From the NCBI RefSeq assembly GCF_002104765.1, contig NZ_NCXM01000010.1, forward strand, positions 62,001-126,000: a DNA stretch of 64,000 nucleotides, given 5' to 3'. Of the stretch, positions 52,850 through 62,367 are shown piece by piece. A program made the position numbers and the translations under genes. How positions within the stretch are numbered: position 1 is the stretch's first letter; the number at the start of each line of letters is the position of its first letter. This stretch comes from Mycolicibacterium vulneris. GTDB lineage: Bacteria; Actinomycetota; Actinomycetes; Mycobacteriales; Mycobacteriaceae. A model generated the notes under the pieces. The model saw only the letters and a program-made list of their open reading frames with translations. It was not told where the DNA came from and made no database searches.

Positions 52850-53157
52850 CACCAACCGCTGGAATGGCAAGTCCCCCATTACCCCGCGGCAGGCAGCGGC
52901 CGAAGGTATCGGTGTCGGTAGTGGCTGCGGAATCGAAGTTGGACCCGATGCAGCACGCTCCTTGACAGGAAGTCCGACCTGGTCAGCCCGCCGATCGCCG
53001 ACGACGTTCCAAGACAATGGCGTCGAGGCGCGCATCAGCTAAGTAGGCTAAGTAGGTTGGCGGCAACCAGCCCCTTGAGCCCACTCCCGATGACCACCAC
53101 GTCGCGATCGCGTGCCGCCGTCTTGGGGGGAATCGACGCGTCCTTGGCGACACACAT
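52850..53157 (-). pseudogene. Fragment of a FAD-dependent oxidoreductase
   Basis: From an ATG at 53157 a 40-codon frame contains DVVVIGSGLKGLVAANLL, a clear dinucleotide-binding motif, then stops at 53035 beside a 9-bp tandem duplication (53038-53055). The next expected element (ARLDAIVLERRRRSAG) follows in another frame. Nothing like the catalytic or C-terminal part can be found further on. The gene is broken and truncated; the 3' limit is approximate. Confidence 0.6.
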
Positions 53158-53802
53158 TCACTGACTTTCCCCATGGGCGGTGCGTCATCCAACTGCAGCG
53201 TGCTCCAACGATGACGCCGACTGGAGCGCGGCAGCCCGATGCCCGTATAGCCATTGACGCGTAGGTCCATAATCGTTGACTTCCGTTGTCGGAGAGTGCA
53301 TCTAGTTCCGCACCCGCTGAACTCGTCGCATCGAGCTATTTCCATTCATACGTTGCGCGGATTACTGCACGCTTTAGCGAGTTACTGAACAACTGAAATC
53401 CCCAGATTGGCGGGCGTCGAGCCGACACCTGTCTCGAGCCTGGCCATTCTCACGGCGTGCACGGCGAAGTAGTTGGCGGTGCGGGTGCCGTGACCGGTCA
53501 TGGCGAAACTCTTTGTCTCTGTCGGGAATCCGAACCATCTCAGGTGAGGTGAGATGTCTGACCGACCGGCTTCCATGAGCCACTTGCTTGGCCGTCCCCG
53601 AGTTCACCGCCATCCGCCAACGACTCAGAGACGAGTGAAAAAGATGGCACGTCGTCCGTCGCATCGAAAGGAGTCGGCGTGACACCTCTTTTCGCCATCG
53701 GTCAGCTTCTACCGCGTCGCGTGGCAGCGGAAGGCTCGCGCGCCGAAATGCGTTCGTAGAGCTGATACGGCGCGGAAACCAAAGAGTTCAAGCATCACTG
53801 AG
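53158..53802. other. Gene-poor stretch, possible remnants
   Basis: About 645 bp. A minus-strand frame at 53382-53576 ends TGHGTRTANYFAVHAVRMAR plus 19 residues and looks somewhat protein-like, but I recognise no family and see no start context. No promoter pair, terminator or mobile element stands out. Confidence 0.35.
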
Positions 53803-54162
53803 TTACTCGGCGCCGGCCGGCTTGACACCGGTTGGGGTCAGATACGAGAAGTCGCCCGCGGTAATCATCCATGGCAGCACGTCGGCGACGACCAAACCCG
53901 ACTTGGTCGCCGGATCGTTTTCCGCGATGCGGGAAGCCTCAGCCGCGTCGATGTGGGGACTGAGGACCATCAGGCCACCAGCGCCTTGCGCGAGCAGCGG
54001 TCCACTCAGCAGGATCGCCCCCGTCTCTTCGAGTTGCTGGATGTATGCGAAGTGTTCGGCGACGCCGTCCTGTTCGGTGGGCGCGACCTCCGGTCGAAAG
54101 TTCGGGCCTGGGAGGTGCCTGACTACGAACAGAGTTGGACGGTTGTCGAATTGGTCCGCCAT
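53803..54162 (-). CDS. YciI-like protein
   Basis: 119 aa single-domain protein of the YciI/YCII fold (ferredoxin-like). FVVRHLPGPNF begins the domain, EHFAYIQQLEETGAILLSGP carries the conserved helix and histidine, and VVADVLPWMITAG the last strand. Members are mostly of unknown function; some are hydrolases acting in aromatic pathways. It stands alone on the minus strand with a 34-bp dyad upstream. Confidence 0.8.
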   Translation of the reverse strand: MADQFDNRPTLFVVRHLPGPNFRPEVAPTEQDGVAEHFAYIQQLEETGAILLSGPLLAQGAGGLMVLSPHIDAAEASRIAENDPATKSGLVVADVLPWMITAGDFSYLTPTGVKPAGAE

Positions 54163-54233
54163 TGCTTCATACCTTTCGCTACCCGATGACGAGGGCGCTC
54201 ACTATCGGCAGCTGCGCCACCCACCAGACGATG

Positions 54234-54267
54234 CTACGTTTGTGTTGATAAATCAACTGCATCGTAG
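54234..54267. promoter_or_regulatory. 34-bp two-part dyad upstream of the YciI-like gene
   Basis: CTACG-N5-GTTGAT-AA-ATCAAC-N5-CGTAG is symmetric about 54250.5, with a perfect 14-bp core. It lies 72 bp upstream of the YciI-like start, in the gap after the E2 gene. This is a candidate operator for a dimeric or double-dimer regulator such as TetR. Confidence 0.55.
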
Positions 54268-54375
54268 ATCTCCCAACAATTGTTGCTCAGGTGCTCTGTG
54301 GCCAGGCTGTGGCCGTGTCCGATCCTCCGATGAGGCCAGAATTTATGGCTCAGTCCGTAGGCCGCCACAAAGGTG

Positions 54376-56007
54376 TCACCCGCGCCCCTGCTCTAGATCA
54401 AGTTCGTCGGCGAAATCCGCAGCCTCGAGGCGACGCTTGACCGCACTCAAGAAACGGCCGGCATCGGCGCCATCCACCAGTCGATGGTCATAGGTCATTG
54501 ACAGGTAGCAGACCGACCGCACGCCGATTGACTCATTGCCGATGGCGTCGAGCACCACCCTGGGTTCCTTACGGATCACCCCGGTGGCCAGGATCGCCGC
54601 CTGGGGTGTCACCAGGATTGGTGTGTCAAACAGCCCACCCTCACTGCCGATGTTGGTGATGGTGAAGGTTCCACCTGACAATTCGTTTGGAGCCAGGTCG
54701 CCAGAACGCGCCCGCGCTGCGACATCGACGATTGCCCGGGCCAACCCGCCCAGCGAGAGGTCACCGGCATTGGACACGACAGGTGCCAGCAGTCCCCTCG
54801 CCGTATCGACGGCGAAACCAAGGTGTTCGGCGTCATGGTAGGTGATCGCTTTCGACTCCTCGTCATAGCTTGCGTTGATGTTGGGATGGGTTTTCAACGC
54901 ATCGATCACGGCGCTCGCGATAAACGGAAGGAACGTCAAGTTAACTCCTTCGCGCTCGGCGAAAGCTTTCTTGGCCCGCGCCCGAAGCGCCACGATCGCC
55001 GTCATGTCGACCTCGTGGGTCTGCGTTAATTGCGCTGTGCCCAAAAGCGATTCGTGAGTCTTAACGGCGGTCAGCTGACGGATCCTGCTGGCCTTCTGGA
55101 CCGTGCCGCGGACCGGCGCATCGGCACGCGACGGTGAAATTTGCTGACTGCGGTCTGCTGGGTGCCTGCGTCCGGCAGTGGTGCGCCCGTCGACAGGTGC
55201 CGGCGCGGGCGGTGCGGCGGGCTCGGGGACGAGCCTGGCCGCAGGGTCGGCACCGGACGCGGGGTCGTCACAGGGCTCCGCGTCCGCTACGAACTGCGGT
55301 GCCGGCTCTTGTGCCGTCTGACTTTCTCGTTGGGATTGTGGCGGCGGCGCCTCTGATGCTCGCGGCGGCGCGGATGAAAGCGTCCTAGCCGCGCCGATCT
55401 TTCCCAGCTCGGCACCGACTTGGACGACCTGGTCTGCTGCGGCGGTGATCGCCAACAGCGTTCCCGCAGCCGGCGACGGGATCTCCGTATCGACCTTGTC
55501 GGTGGAGACTTCTACGAGCGCCTCATTCACTTCCACGTAGTCGCCGACGTTCTTCAGCCAGCGAGTCACCGTGCCCTCGGTGATCGACTCGCCCAGCTCG
55601 GGCATCGTCACCGACAACGTCTCAGCGTCCTCGCTGGCGGCCTGCTCTGGAGCGTCGAGCTCCGATCCGGACTGCCTGTCGGGAGCGGGCGCCTGGACGG
55701 GCTCGGGCGGCGCGGCGACACGAGTCGGCGGCGGCCCGTCGTCGACCATTACGTCGGGGGCTGCGGCGTCAGCTTCGCCGATGAGCGCCAGATCGCTGCC
55801 CACCGCGACGGTTTCATCCTCGCGCGCGAGGATTTCTGTGAGCACGCCCGCCGCCGGGGAGGGTATTTCGGTGTCAACTTTGTCTGTCGACACCTCCAGC
55901 AGAGGCTCGTCGAGGGCGACGGTGTCCCCCTCCTGCTTCAGCCACCGGGTCACTGTCCCTTCCGTGACGCTCTCGCCGAGCGTCGGCATCTGGACGGTGA
56001 TGGCCAT
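54376..56007 (-). CDS. 2-oxoacid dehydrogenase E2-like acyltransferase lacking a visible subunit-binding domain
   Basis: 543 aa. Two lipoyl domains with lipoyl lysines K43 and K171 ([13 protein letters not shown] in both), an alanine/proline-rich linker about 206-298, and a catalytic domain from about 300 to the end with the active-site motif [12 protein letters not shown]. The catalytic part resembles DlaT ([20 protein letters not shown]). The peripheral-subunit-binding domain that normally precedes it (TPLVRKLA...GTGxxGRI) is not visible. AAGGAG lies seven bases before the ATG. No E1 or E3 gene is nearby. Confidence 0.9.
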   Translation of the reverse strand: MAITVQMPTLGESVTEGTVTRWLKQEGDTVALDEPLLEVSTDKVDTEIPSPAAGVLTEILAREDETVAVGSDLALIGEADAAAPDVMVDDGPPPTRVAAPPEPVQAPAPDRQSGSELDAPEQAASEDAETLSVTMPELGESITEGTVTRWLKNVGDYVEVNEALVEVSTDKVDTEIPSPAAGTLLAITAAADQVVQVGAELGKIGAARTLSSAPPRASEAPPPQSQRESQTAQEPAPQFVADAEPCDDPASGADPAARLVPEPAAPPAPAPVDGRTTAGRRHPADRSQQISPSRADAPVRGTVQKASRIRQLTAVKTHESLLGTAQLTQTHEVDMTAIVALRARAKKAFAEREGVNLTFLPFIASAVIDALKTHPNINASYDEESKAITYHDAEHLGFAVDTARGLLAPVVSNAGDLSLGGLARAIVDVAARARSGDLAPNELSGGTFTITNIGSEGGLFDTPILVTPQAAILATGVIRKEPRVVLDAIGNESIGVRSVCYLSMTYDHRLVDGADAGRFLSAVKRRLEAADFADELDLEQGRG

Positions 56008-56263
56008 GTGTCGACTCCTTGAGTTCGAGCAATTCTGAACGAGATGAGTTTACACATACGACTGATAGTTGACTGTAGCGTTGATTCGATCATTGGCGGG
56101 ACACCACCTTGCGGTTCAGAGACGCCCGACGAAGGGCTGTTCACGGCTCCGCAGGATGACCCATGGCTGCCGCGCGTCTTTGGCCAGCGTGGCTTGGGGA
56201 CTCTTGGCGCACCACGCGTTCGGATCTCCATAGATTGAGCGTTTCGGCAATTAGGATGGGTCA

Positions 56264-57034
56264 ATGGCGAAAGCGACAGAGACTGCGTCGGGTTCCGGGG
56301 CGCGTGAGGCAACCCGGGATGGCAACGCGCAGTCCACGCCTGCAGCCAGCATGCGCAAAGAGCTAGTCGAAAACCAGATGTACGAAACCGCGGCCAAGCT
56401 TTTCGCCGAGCGCGGCTTCGCCGGCACCAGCCTCCAAGATATCGCCGATGCCATGGGCATCACCCGTCCGGCTCTCTACTACTACGTCAAGAGCAAGGAA
56501 GATCTGCTTTCCAGGCTCGTCACCGAGATCACGGCAGGAAACACGGCGCAGATCCTGCGGGTGACAACCAACAAGACGATTGACCCTGTGCAGAAACTGT
56601 CCAAGGTCGCCTATCTGATGGCGCATAACCGTGCCCTGCACCCCACGCGCTTCTTACTGCTGGCTCGTTCCGAAGCCGAATTGCCCGAAGATCTGGCGAA
56701 GGTTCACGAGACCACCAAACGCAAGATGTTGCGCAACCTCATCGAAGTCATCCAAGCTGGTATCGACGCAGGCCAGTTTCGCCCGGTGAATCCGCGGATC
56801 GCCGCGTTGGCGGTGATCGGTATGTGCAACTGGGTAGCGTGGTGGTTCCACGAAGACGACGCGGCCAGCGCTGATCAGGTCGCCACCGACATCGCCGACA
56901 TGGCAGTAGCGAGCGTGCTGCAGGCGGAGAACAGGGTGACAGCGGCGACTGGACCGCGAGCCGCGTTGTCGCTGCTCCGTCAGGATGTCGCCTACCTCGA
57001 GCGCTTGCTCGACGATGCCGATAAGAAGCGCTGA
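56264..57034 (+). CDS. TetR family transcriptional regulator
   Basis: 256 aa. After a low-complexity N-terminus of about 28 residues comes a clear TetR domain (YETAAKLFAERGFAGTSLQD, ITRPALYYYVKSKEDLLSRL). It is divergent from the E2-like gene across 256 bp and may control it. That gap contains AT-rich promoter-like DNA near the E2 side (around 56040-56090) but no clear dyad. The C-terminal ligand domain is of the TetR_C_33-like helical type by appearance. Confidence 0.87.
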   Translation: MAKATETASGSGAREATRDGNAQSTPAASMRKELVENQMYETAAKLFAERGFAGTSLQDIADAMGITRPALYYYVKSKEDLLSRLVTEITAGNTAQILRVTTNKTIDPVQKLSKVAYLMAHNRALHPTRFLLLARSEAELPEDLAKVHETTKRKMLRNLIEVIQAGIDAGQFRPVNPRIAALAVIGMCNWVAWWFHEDDAASADQVATDIADMAVASVLQAENRVTAATGPRAALSLLRQDVAYLERLLDDADKKR

Positions 57035-57084
57035 TCCCTACGAGCAACGCCGCCAGCACCGGTACGGTTCGCGATTGGCCGCCG

Positions 57085-57621
57085 TCAAGCTTGCCCGGAA
57101 GACAGTGGAGATTCCTGCTGCCACTGCGATCTGAGCGAGGCCATACGTTCCCAGAAAACTTCTCGACCGCTCCTGGCGTCGAGCCGCCGAGCCCACAACG
57201 CGGCGAAAAGCGCGTCGTATGCCTCCATCGACGCATCGATGATCGCTTGGTCGTCGCCGCGCTGAAGCATAAGGCCCTCCGATAAGAGAGCCCATGCAAC
57301 GCCGAGTTGGATCACCGAGTCCGGGGTATCGCCCTGATCTTCTTGCAGGACGTGGTGCACGCCCGCGCGAATGACAGCGGCCATATCCTCCAGCACCGGT
57401 GATTGCAGGCGGTAAGCGCGCAGGATCTTGTCGAAAGTCGTTCCGTCGTGATCATGTATCCCCAACGCTGCGCCCGGCAGTGCGAACGGTGTGGCGTCTT
57501 CGGGCCACGGCCCGTCGGCATCGACAAAGAGAAATTGCGCCTCCGGATCCACGAAGCGTTTGATGAGCCACGGTGAGGCGACACGATCGAGGTGCACTGT
57601 CTGGCGCGTGACCCATTTCAT
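57085..57621 (-). CDS. ChrB C-terminal-domain protein (chromate-resistance family)
   Basis: 178 aa consisting only of the ChrB C-terminal domain: MKWVTRQTVHLDRVASPWLI at the start, FVDPEAQFLFVD, and GIHDHDGTTFDKIL. Full ChrB has an extra N-terminal part and accompanies the ChrA transporter, which is absent here. It starts 6 bp after the aryl ligase stop, so it is the last gene of that operon. Chromate has no obvious link to this pathway; a redox or metal-binding enzyme function is as likely. Confidence 0.8.
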   Translation of the reverse strand: MKWVTRQTVHLDRVASPWLIKRFVDPEAQFLFVDADGPWPEDATPFALPGAALGIHDHDGTTFDKILRAYRLQSPVLEDMAAVIRAGVHHVLQEDQGDTPDSVIQLGVAWALLSEGLMLQRGDDQAIIDASMEAYDALFAALWARRLDARSGREVFWERMASLRSQWQQESPLSSGQA

Positions 57622-57627
57622 CGACGA

Positions 57628-59316
57628 TTACCCTTCGTCGGCGAGCAATGTCGCGATCTCTTCGCGAAGAATCGCCTTATTCACTTTGTGGATATTGGTC
57701 AGCGGGAGTTCAGTTCGGATCTCAAGGCGCTCAGGCCATTTGAACTTTGCCACGCCTTGATCCGAAAGGAATTGCTTGATGGTCTCGAGCTCGATTGCCT
57801 CGGATCCCTGACGTAAAACCACGAAGGCGCAGGCCCGCTCGCCTAAACGCGAGTCGGGCATCGCCACCAGTGCCGCACGCTCGATCCCCTCGTGCCTGAG
57901 GAGTAACAGCTCGACCTCTTCGGCGTTGATCTTCTCGCCACCCCGATTGATCAGGTCCTTTATCCGGTCCTCAAGTCGGTAGTAAGACTTGGCGCCGTCG
58001 AGAATCTCTGTGACGATGTCGCCCGTACGGTAGAAGCCGTCGGAAGTGAAGGCTTCGGCGTTGCGTTCCGGGGCAGCGAAATAACCGCGGATGGTGTATG
58101 GACCCCTGGCGCACAGCTCCCCCGATGTTCCCGGCGGTACCTGTCGCTCACTGCCGGGGTCGAGCACCCGCACCTCGTCCCCGGGAGAGATTGGGGTTCC
58201 CTGTGTACCGTGCCGGATCTCCGCTGAAGCATCGCGCGGGGAGAACATGCACATGCCCTCGCCCATGCCGAACATCTGAATGACCTTGCACGCTCCGGTC
58301 TCGTACTCGTCGACCACGGCGCTGGGCACTGAGCGGTCGGCCCAGGCGACCGTGCGCAGGCCCGCCAGGGCCGCCCGCAGTCGTGAATCAGCCTCAATGA
58401 CACGCGCGATCGGCCGTGTCATCAGCATGTGGGTGATGGTTACAGTCGACGCCAACCGCAAGAAGGCCGCGGTGTCCGGGGGGCTGGTGGCAAAACACGC
58501 CCCGACTGAATGTGCCGCGTGAAGCGCACAGACGATGCCTGCGTTGTGGATCAACGGAAGCAGATGCACGGCAACGCTGGTCGAGTCCATATTCGTCGCG
58601 TCGCCCCACTGAGCGGCGTTGTACCAGTATTCGGTGCTGAGGCGCGGAATGAGTTTGGGCACACTCGTTGTTCCGCCGGAGAGTTGCAGCACCGCCAGAC
58701 TCTCCGGGGAGAGTTGGCGTTGAACCTGCTCTATGGTGAGACGTCGCTGCTGACCTGTAGATTCGTTGGCTTCGGCCAGCGATTCGATCGAAAGTTCGTC
58801 CGAGGCAGGTGCGGTCGTTCCGACCGTGAGCTTGATGCGCAGGCTCGGTTGTGCGTGTGCGATTTCTGTTGCGAGGCTGCGCAAATCATGACCCGTGAAC
58901 CCGGGCTCGTACAGGTGCGCGGCCGGCGCACACTGCCCGGCGATCGCACTGATTTCGTGCCAACGATGCTGGGCCAGGGTCGCCACCGGAACGAGGCCGG
59001 CTTTGAGCACGCCGTACCACCCCAGTACGGCCCAGATGTGGTTGGTCGTCTGGAACAAGACACGCTCGCCGGGCTTCAGACCCGCCTGAAGCAAGCCGGT
59101 CGCAATCCGATCGGTGAGATCTCCCAGCTCGGCGTAGGTCATGCTGACACCGGGATCGACCACAGCGAGCCGATCGGAAAAGCGTTCGACAGACTCCTGC
59201 AGCTCCTGACACAACGTCCGAGGCCTCCAGAACCCGGCTGCCCGATAGCGAGCGGCCAACGAATCAGGATAGGGAGTTACCTTGTCGGCGACGTCCGCGT
59301 CTTCGATTCCGATCAT
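57628..59316 (-). CDS. Aryl/acyl-CoA ligase, DhbE/EntE-like AMP-binding protein
   Basis: 562 aa. The P-loop QLSGGTTSVPKLIPR and following STEYWYNAAQWGD segment match aryl-acid adenylating enzymes (2,3-dihydroxybenzoate-AMP ligase type), except for Ser in place of the usual Gly. GEGMCMFSPRD, GDIVTEI and the C-terminal NIHKVNKAILRE complete the family pattern. ATG at 59316 overlaps the hydrolase stop (ATGA); a GTG at 59340 is less likely. It probably activates an aromatic or related acid of this cluster. Confidence 0.85.
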   Translation of the reverse strand: MIGIEDADVADKVTPYPDSLAARYRAAGFWRPRTLCQELQESVERFSDRLAVVDPGVSMTYAELGDLTDRIATGLLQAGLKPGERVLFQTTNHIWAVLGWYGVLKAGLVPVATLAQHRWHEISAIAGQCAPAAHLYEPGFTGHDLRSLATEIAHAQPSLRIKLTVGTTAPASDELSIESLAEANESTGQQRRLTIEQVQRQLSPESLAVLQLSGGTTSVPKLIPRLSTEYWYNAAQWGDATNMDSTSVAVHLLPLIHNAGIVCALHAAHSVGACFATSPPDTAAFLRLASTVTITHMLMTRPIARVIEADSRLRAALAGLRTVAWADRSVPSAVVDEYETGACKVIQMFGMGEGMCMFSPRDASAEIRHGTQGTPISPGDEVRVLDPGSERQVPPGTSGELCARGPYTIRGYFAAPERNAEAFTSDGFYRTGDIVTEILDGAKSYYRLEDRIKDLINRGGEKINAEEVELLLLRHEGIERAALVAMPDSRLGERACAFVVLRQGSEAIELETIKQFLSDQGVAKFKWPERLEIRTELPLTNIHKVNKAILREEIATLLADEG

Positions 59317-60605
59317 CGCGAAGCCCGTTCGCTGGCCCACGTGGTTATCTTATGTCCCGCCAACGGCATACCGTCAGGCTCGCCATCGGCGAGCGGTCGA
59401 CCGAAGTGGTCGGCGCGAATCGGATGATGGGTCACGTCGACAGACGCTGCGCTGGCCATCGCCTGGCTGATGTCGCTGGGAAACACCGAGCAGTCACCGG
59501 TGAACTCAATGATGAGTACTGGCGCGGATACACCCGCCAGGGAGCGGGCCACCGATGCGTTGGCCGACAGACCAGACCATGTCGACAGCCAGGCCTCGGG
59601 TGTGGTCAGCCGACCGAACCCGTTGACGCCGTAATTTGACACTGACGGCTTGGCGCTGATCACTGAACCGTAGGGCCGCTCGGATTTGTCCAGCCGCAGG
59701 TCCGTACAGCGGAGGTCCGCGTCGGTGCGGTAGGTGGTGATGACCGGGGTGAGGATGCTACGGCGCTTATCCGCGCGAGTAGCGGTACCGGCCTTGATCT
59801 TCTTGCGGGCCGACAGCTGCTCGGCAATCAGTTCGCGCGCCCGCGCGTCGATGCGGGCCACCCGCTCCGCCTGTGCGTCCCGGTAGGCGATAACAAAAGC
59901 CTCTGAATACTGTGAGCCGCCCTCTTCAGCGGTTCCAAAGCCATTAGCAGGATCGAAGGGATCCAGGCCCGGATCGACCGAGAAAGGATCGGCTTCGTCG
60001 GTAACCGATGGATCGATGGCCGCTTGCAAGAGCTTGCCTTGGCCCGGATGCGGAGCGATGAGTACCAGGCCGTCGGGCGCAGGCATCGGCGCATCCCCGA
60101 GCTTCGTTGGCGCGCCGCCCGGGGTACGCGAGATTCGCGAATCCGGTTGCGCTTCTGATTGTTCAGCGTAGTACGAGTAGAGGCCGCCGCCTCCCGAATG
60201 GCCGATCAGGAAGATGTGCTCGAAGCCTTCCCGCCGCAGCCACTCCATCGCTGCGGCCACGTCGAGTAACGCGTTTTCGTGCACAAGCCGCAGATCGTTG
60301 CCGACATCACGCCCCACCTGTGCCCATACCGCGTTCCCCGATCTCAGTAACTCGGGGATCAGCGGGTGTTGACGAAGGTCTTGACGTGGATGCATCAGGC
60401 AGAACACGGTGCGTGTGCGTTCGCGTGGTTGATACAACGTTCCCCGGGTGACTTCGCCGTCGAAGGTAATCAGGGTTTCCGAACGCGCGGATACGCCATC
60501 GGGGAGGCGTGCGGGCCAAAAGTCGATCGCTAGCGCCGCACGGCCCCTGCCCGAGGGTTGATAGCCGGCCGGTGCCGGAGCATGCCCGGTGGTGGTTTGA
60601 GTCAT
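59313..60605 (-). CDS. Alpha/beta-hydrolase
   Basis: 430 aa. The nucleophile elbow is GHSGGGG, preceded by a typical DVAAAMEWLRREGFEHIFLI strand-helix. EFTGDCSVFP supplies a likely acid and HHPIRADHFGRP the His region. A cap of about 150 residues lies between elbow and acid, longer than HsaD-type meta-cleavage hydrolases, so esterase or thioesterase activity is also possible. It lies 22 bp after the hot-dog gene and overlaps the ligase gene. Confidence 0.82.
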   Translation of the reverse strand: MTQTTTGHAPAPAGYQPSGRGRAALAIDFWPARLPDGVSARSETLITFDGEVTRGTLYQPRERTRTVFCLMHPRQDLRQHPLIPELLRSGNAVWAQVGRDVGNDLRLVHENALLDVAAAMEWLRREGFEHIFLIGHSGGGGLYSYYAEQSEAQPDSRISRTPGGAPTKLGDAPMPAPDGLVLIAPHPGQGKLLQAAIDPSVTDEADPFSVDPGLDPFDPANGFGTAEEGGSQYSEAFVIAYRDAQAERVARIDARARELIAEQLSARKKIKAGTATRADKRRSILTPVITTYRTDADLRCTDLRLDKSERPYGSVISAKPSVSNYGVNGFGRLTTPEAWLSTWSGLSANASVARSLAGVSAPVLIIEFTGDCSVFPSDISQAMASAASVDVTHHPIRADHFGRPLADGEPDGMPLAGHKITTWASERASR

Positions 60606-60627
60606 CTGTCCCTACCTAGTGCTGCTA

Positions 60628-61083
60628 TTACGTCCGTATTGCCGTATTGCTCAGTGCTTCAGATAATTTGGGAAGCAGGCGGACCGATCGGAGACCGGAC
60701 CCATTGACAGCGGCCTGAACCTGCTTCACACGCACAATCACCGCCGGGTTCGTTTCGCCGACCTTGGTGAATTCGGAACGAAAAGTGACCGATCGTGCGG
60801 AGAGCGTGTCGACCCACAATGTGGCCTGCACTCGATCATCGAGCCGCAGCGCCGACGCGTATTCCATTTCGCACCGCACGGCGGGCAGACCATACCCGTT
60901 GGCCAACGCGTCGAAGGTTCCGCAGCCGACGTCGGCGAGCCAAGTGGAAACCAGCCGCTCGGCCCATAGCAGCGGGGCTCCGAAGTAAATAACGCGCGCC
61001 GCGTCAGTGTCGGCCATCACCACTCGAAATGAGCTGCGTGTCAACAGAGACGAGCTATCGGGGGCTCGGTCTGAAATAGACAC
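60628..61083 (-). CDS. Hot-dog thioesterase (4-hydroxybenzoyl-CoA thioesterase-like)
   Basis: 151 aa. SFRVVMADTDAARVIYFGAP carries the conserved Asp of 4HBT-type thioesterases, and the rest follows the single hot-dog pattern (EMEYASALRLDDRVQATLWV). It would hydrolyse an aryl- or acyl-CoA. GTG start at 61083; 48 bp after the flavin monooxygenase gene and in the same operon. Confidence 0.85.
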   Translation of the reverse strand: MSISDRAPDSSSLLTRSSFRVVMADTDAARVIYFGAPLLWAERLVSTWLADVGCGTFDALANGYGLPAVRCEMEYASALRLDDRVQATLWVDTLSARSVTFRSEFTKVGETNPAVIVRVKQVQAAVNGSGLRSVRLLPKLSEALSNTAIRT

Positions 61084-61131
61084 GCGGAATTCGCTCCTCG
61101 GTGCAACGGCGGTGATCGGTGAGCCGACAGA

Positions 61132-62328
61132 TCAGAAGAACGGCACGTCCGGAGCCAGTCCGCAGCGGACCCGGCCGTGCAGTTCGGCATTTGTGCTGAA
61201 GACGAGGAACGAGTGCACCGTAAGCGCTTCGATGTCATCCACGATGCGGCCCATCGGATTCGACAGAGTCAGAGCGCTCGCGCCGGCGGCTTGGCGGATG
61301 ACCTCGATCGCTTCACGGCTGCGGCGAAAGCACCAGGCTGCATCCGACCGGATTCTCACCCGGCTCGCCACATCGGCGAGGTTCTCAGAGACCTTCAAGG
61401 CGGTCTCGACGGCCCGCTCGGCATGGAAACGCGCCTCGTCGATCTTCATGATCGCTTCATCCATCTGCAGATGCGTGACCACCGCGTCGGACTGCTTGGC
61501 GTAAGTCGTGTACGTGATACCACGCTTGTGAATTCTTGATGCAAACAAATCCATTGCCGCCCTCGCCATTCCGAGTGGGGCACCGGTGGCTCCGGCAGTA
61601 AAGAAAGGGATATGAGGCACCTTGAAGTAGCTATCGGAGGCAAGTGATTCAGAACGGGTGTCCGCCATGGCGGCAACCGCGATCGGCTGCACCATGTGCT
61701 CAGGAACGAACAAATCCTCAACCGAGAGCGTGTTGGATCCCGATCCGCGCAGACCACTGACGTGCCAGTCGTCAGCGGCCACCATGTCGGAGCGTCGGAT
61801 GATGAAAGTGGCGGGCTCGGGATCTTGACCATCGCGAACGATCATCGAGGCCATCAGGCCCCAGTCAGCGTGATGCTGGCCGCTGCAGAACCGCCACGAG
61901 GCCGTGATGCGATAGCCGCCATCGGTGGGAATGGCCTGCCCTGAGGGTGTGAAGTTCGAACACATCAAAGGCGCACCATCGGCGAACACCTCGTCTAGCG
62001 CCCGGTCGGGGAAGGTGCAGCTCATATAGATGCCGCCGTTGTAGATGCTGGTGACCCACGACGTTGATGCACACCCACGCGCCAACTCTTCGCCGATCCT
62101 GATGAAGGTCTGCAGCGACACCTGGTAGCCACCGCGTGATCGAGGCGTCGTCAGCTTGAACATGCCGGCGTCACGAAGCGCCTCGATGACCGTGTCAGCT
62201 GGCCGGGTCAGTTGCGACGCTTCGTCGGCGTGCTCGGCGAGCAGCGTGGACAACTGCGCCGCCTTGGCGATCAGCTGCTCCTCTGTATCCGGTTCCAGGG
62301 CCTCGTCAGTGGTGGTCATTGCGGACAC
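61132..62328 (-). CDS. Flavin-dependent monooxygenase, acyl-CoA dehydrogenase fold (HsaA/HpaB-like group D)
   Basis: 398 aa. The acyl-CoA dehydrogenase-like fold is visible from LRDAGMFKLTTPRSRGGYQV, ARGCASTSWVTSIYNGG, ITASWRFCSGQHHADW and the C-terminal IRQAAGASALTLSNP. Together these match oxygenase-type members such as HsaA, which hydroxylate phenols with reduced flavin from a partner reductase. GTG at 62328 has GGAGG six bases upstream. It is divergent from the extradiol dioxygenase gene across a 178-bp promoter region. Confidence 0.87.
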   Translation of the reverse strand: MSAMTTTDEALEPDTEEQLIAKAAQLSTLLAEHADEASQLTRPADTVIEALRDAGMFKLTTPRSRGGYQVSLQTFIRIGEELARGCASTSWVTSIYNGGIYMSCTFPDRALDEVFADGAPLMCSNFTPSGQAIPTDGGYRITASWRFCSGQHHADWGLMASMIVRDGQDPEPATFIIRRSDMVAADDWHVSGLRGSGSNTLSVEDLFVPEHMVQPIAVAAMADTRSESLASDSYFKVPHIPFFTAGATGAPLGMARAAMDLFASRIHKRGITYTTYAKQSDAVVTHLQMDEAIMKIDEARFHAERAVETALKVSENLADVASRVRIRSDAAWCFRRSREAIEVIRQAAGASALTLSNPMGRIVDDIEALTVHSFLVFSTNAELHGRVRCGLAPDVPFF

Positions 62329-62367
62329 AGAATTCCTCCCAGGCGATGGTCTTGTGCGCGAGAATCG

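Noticed and set aside
53382..53576. 64-codon minus-strand frame ending in VVQ
   Set aside because: No recognisable domain, weak start and no operon context; reported only as part of a gene-poor stretch.
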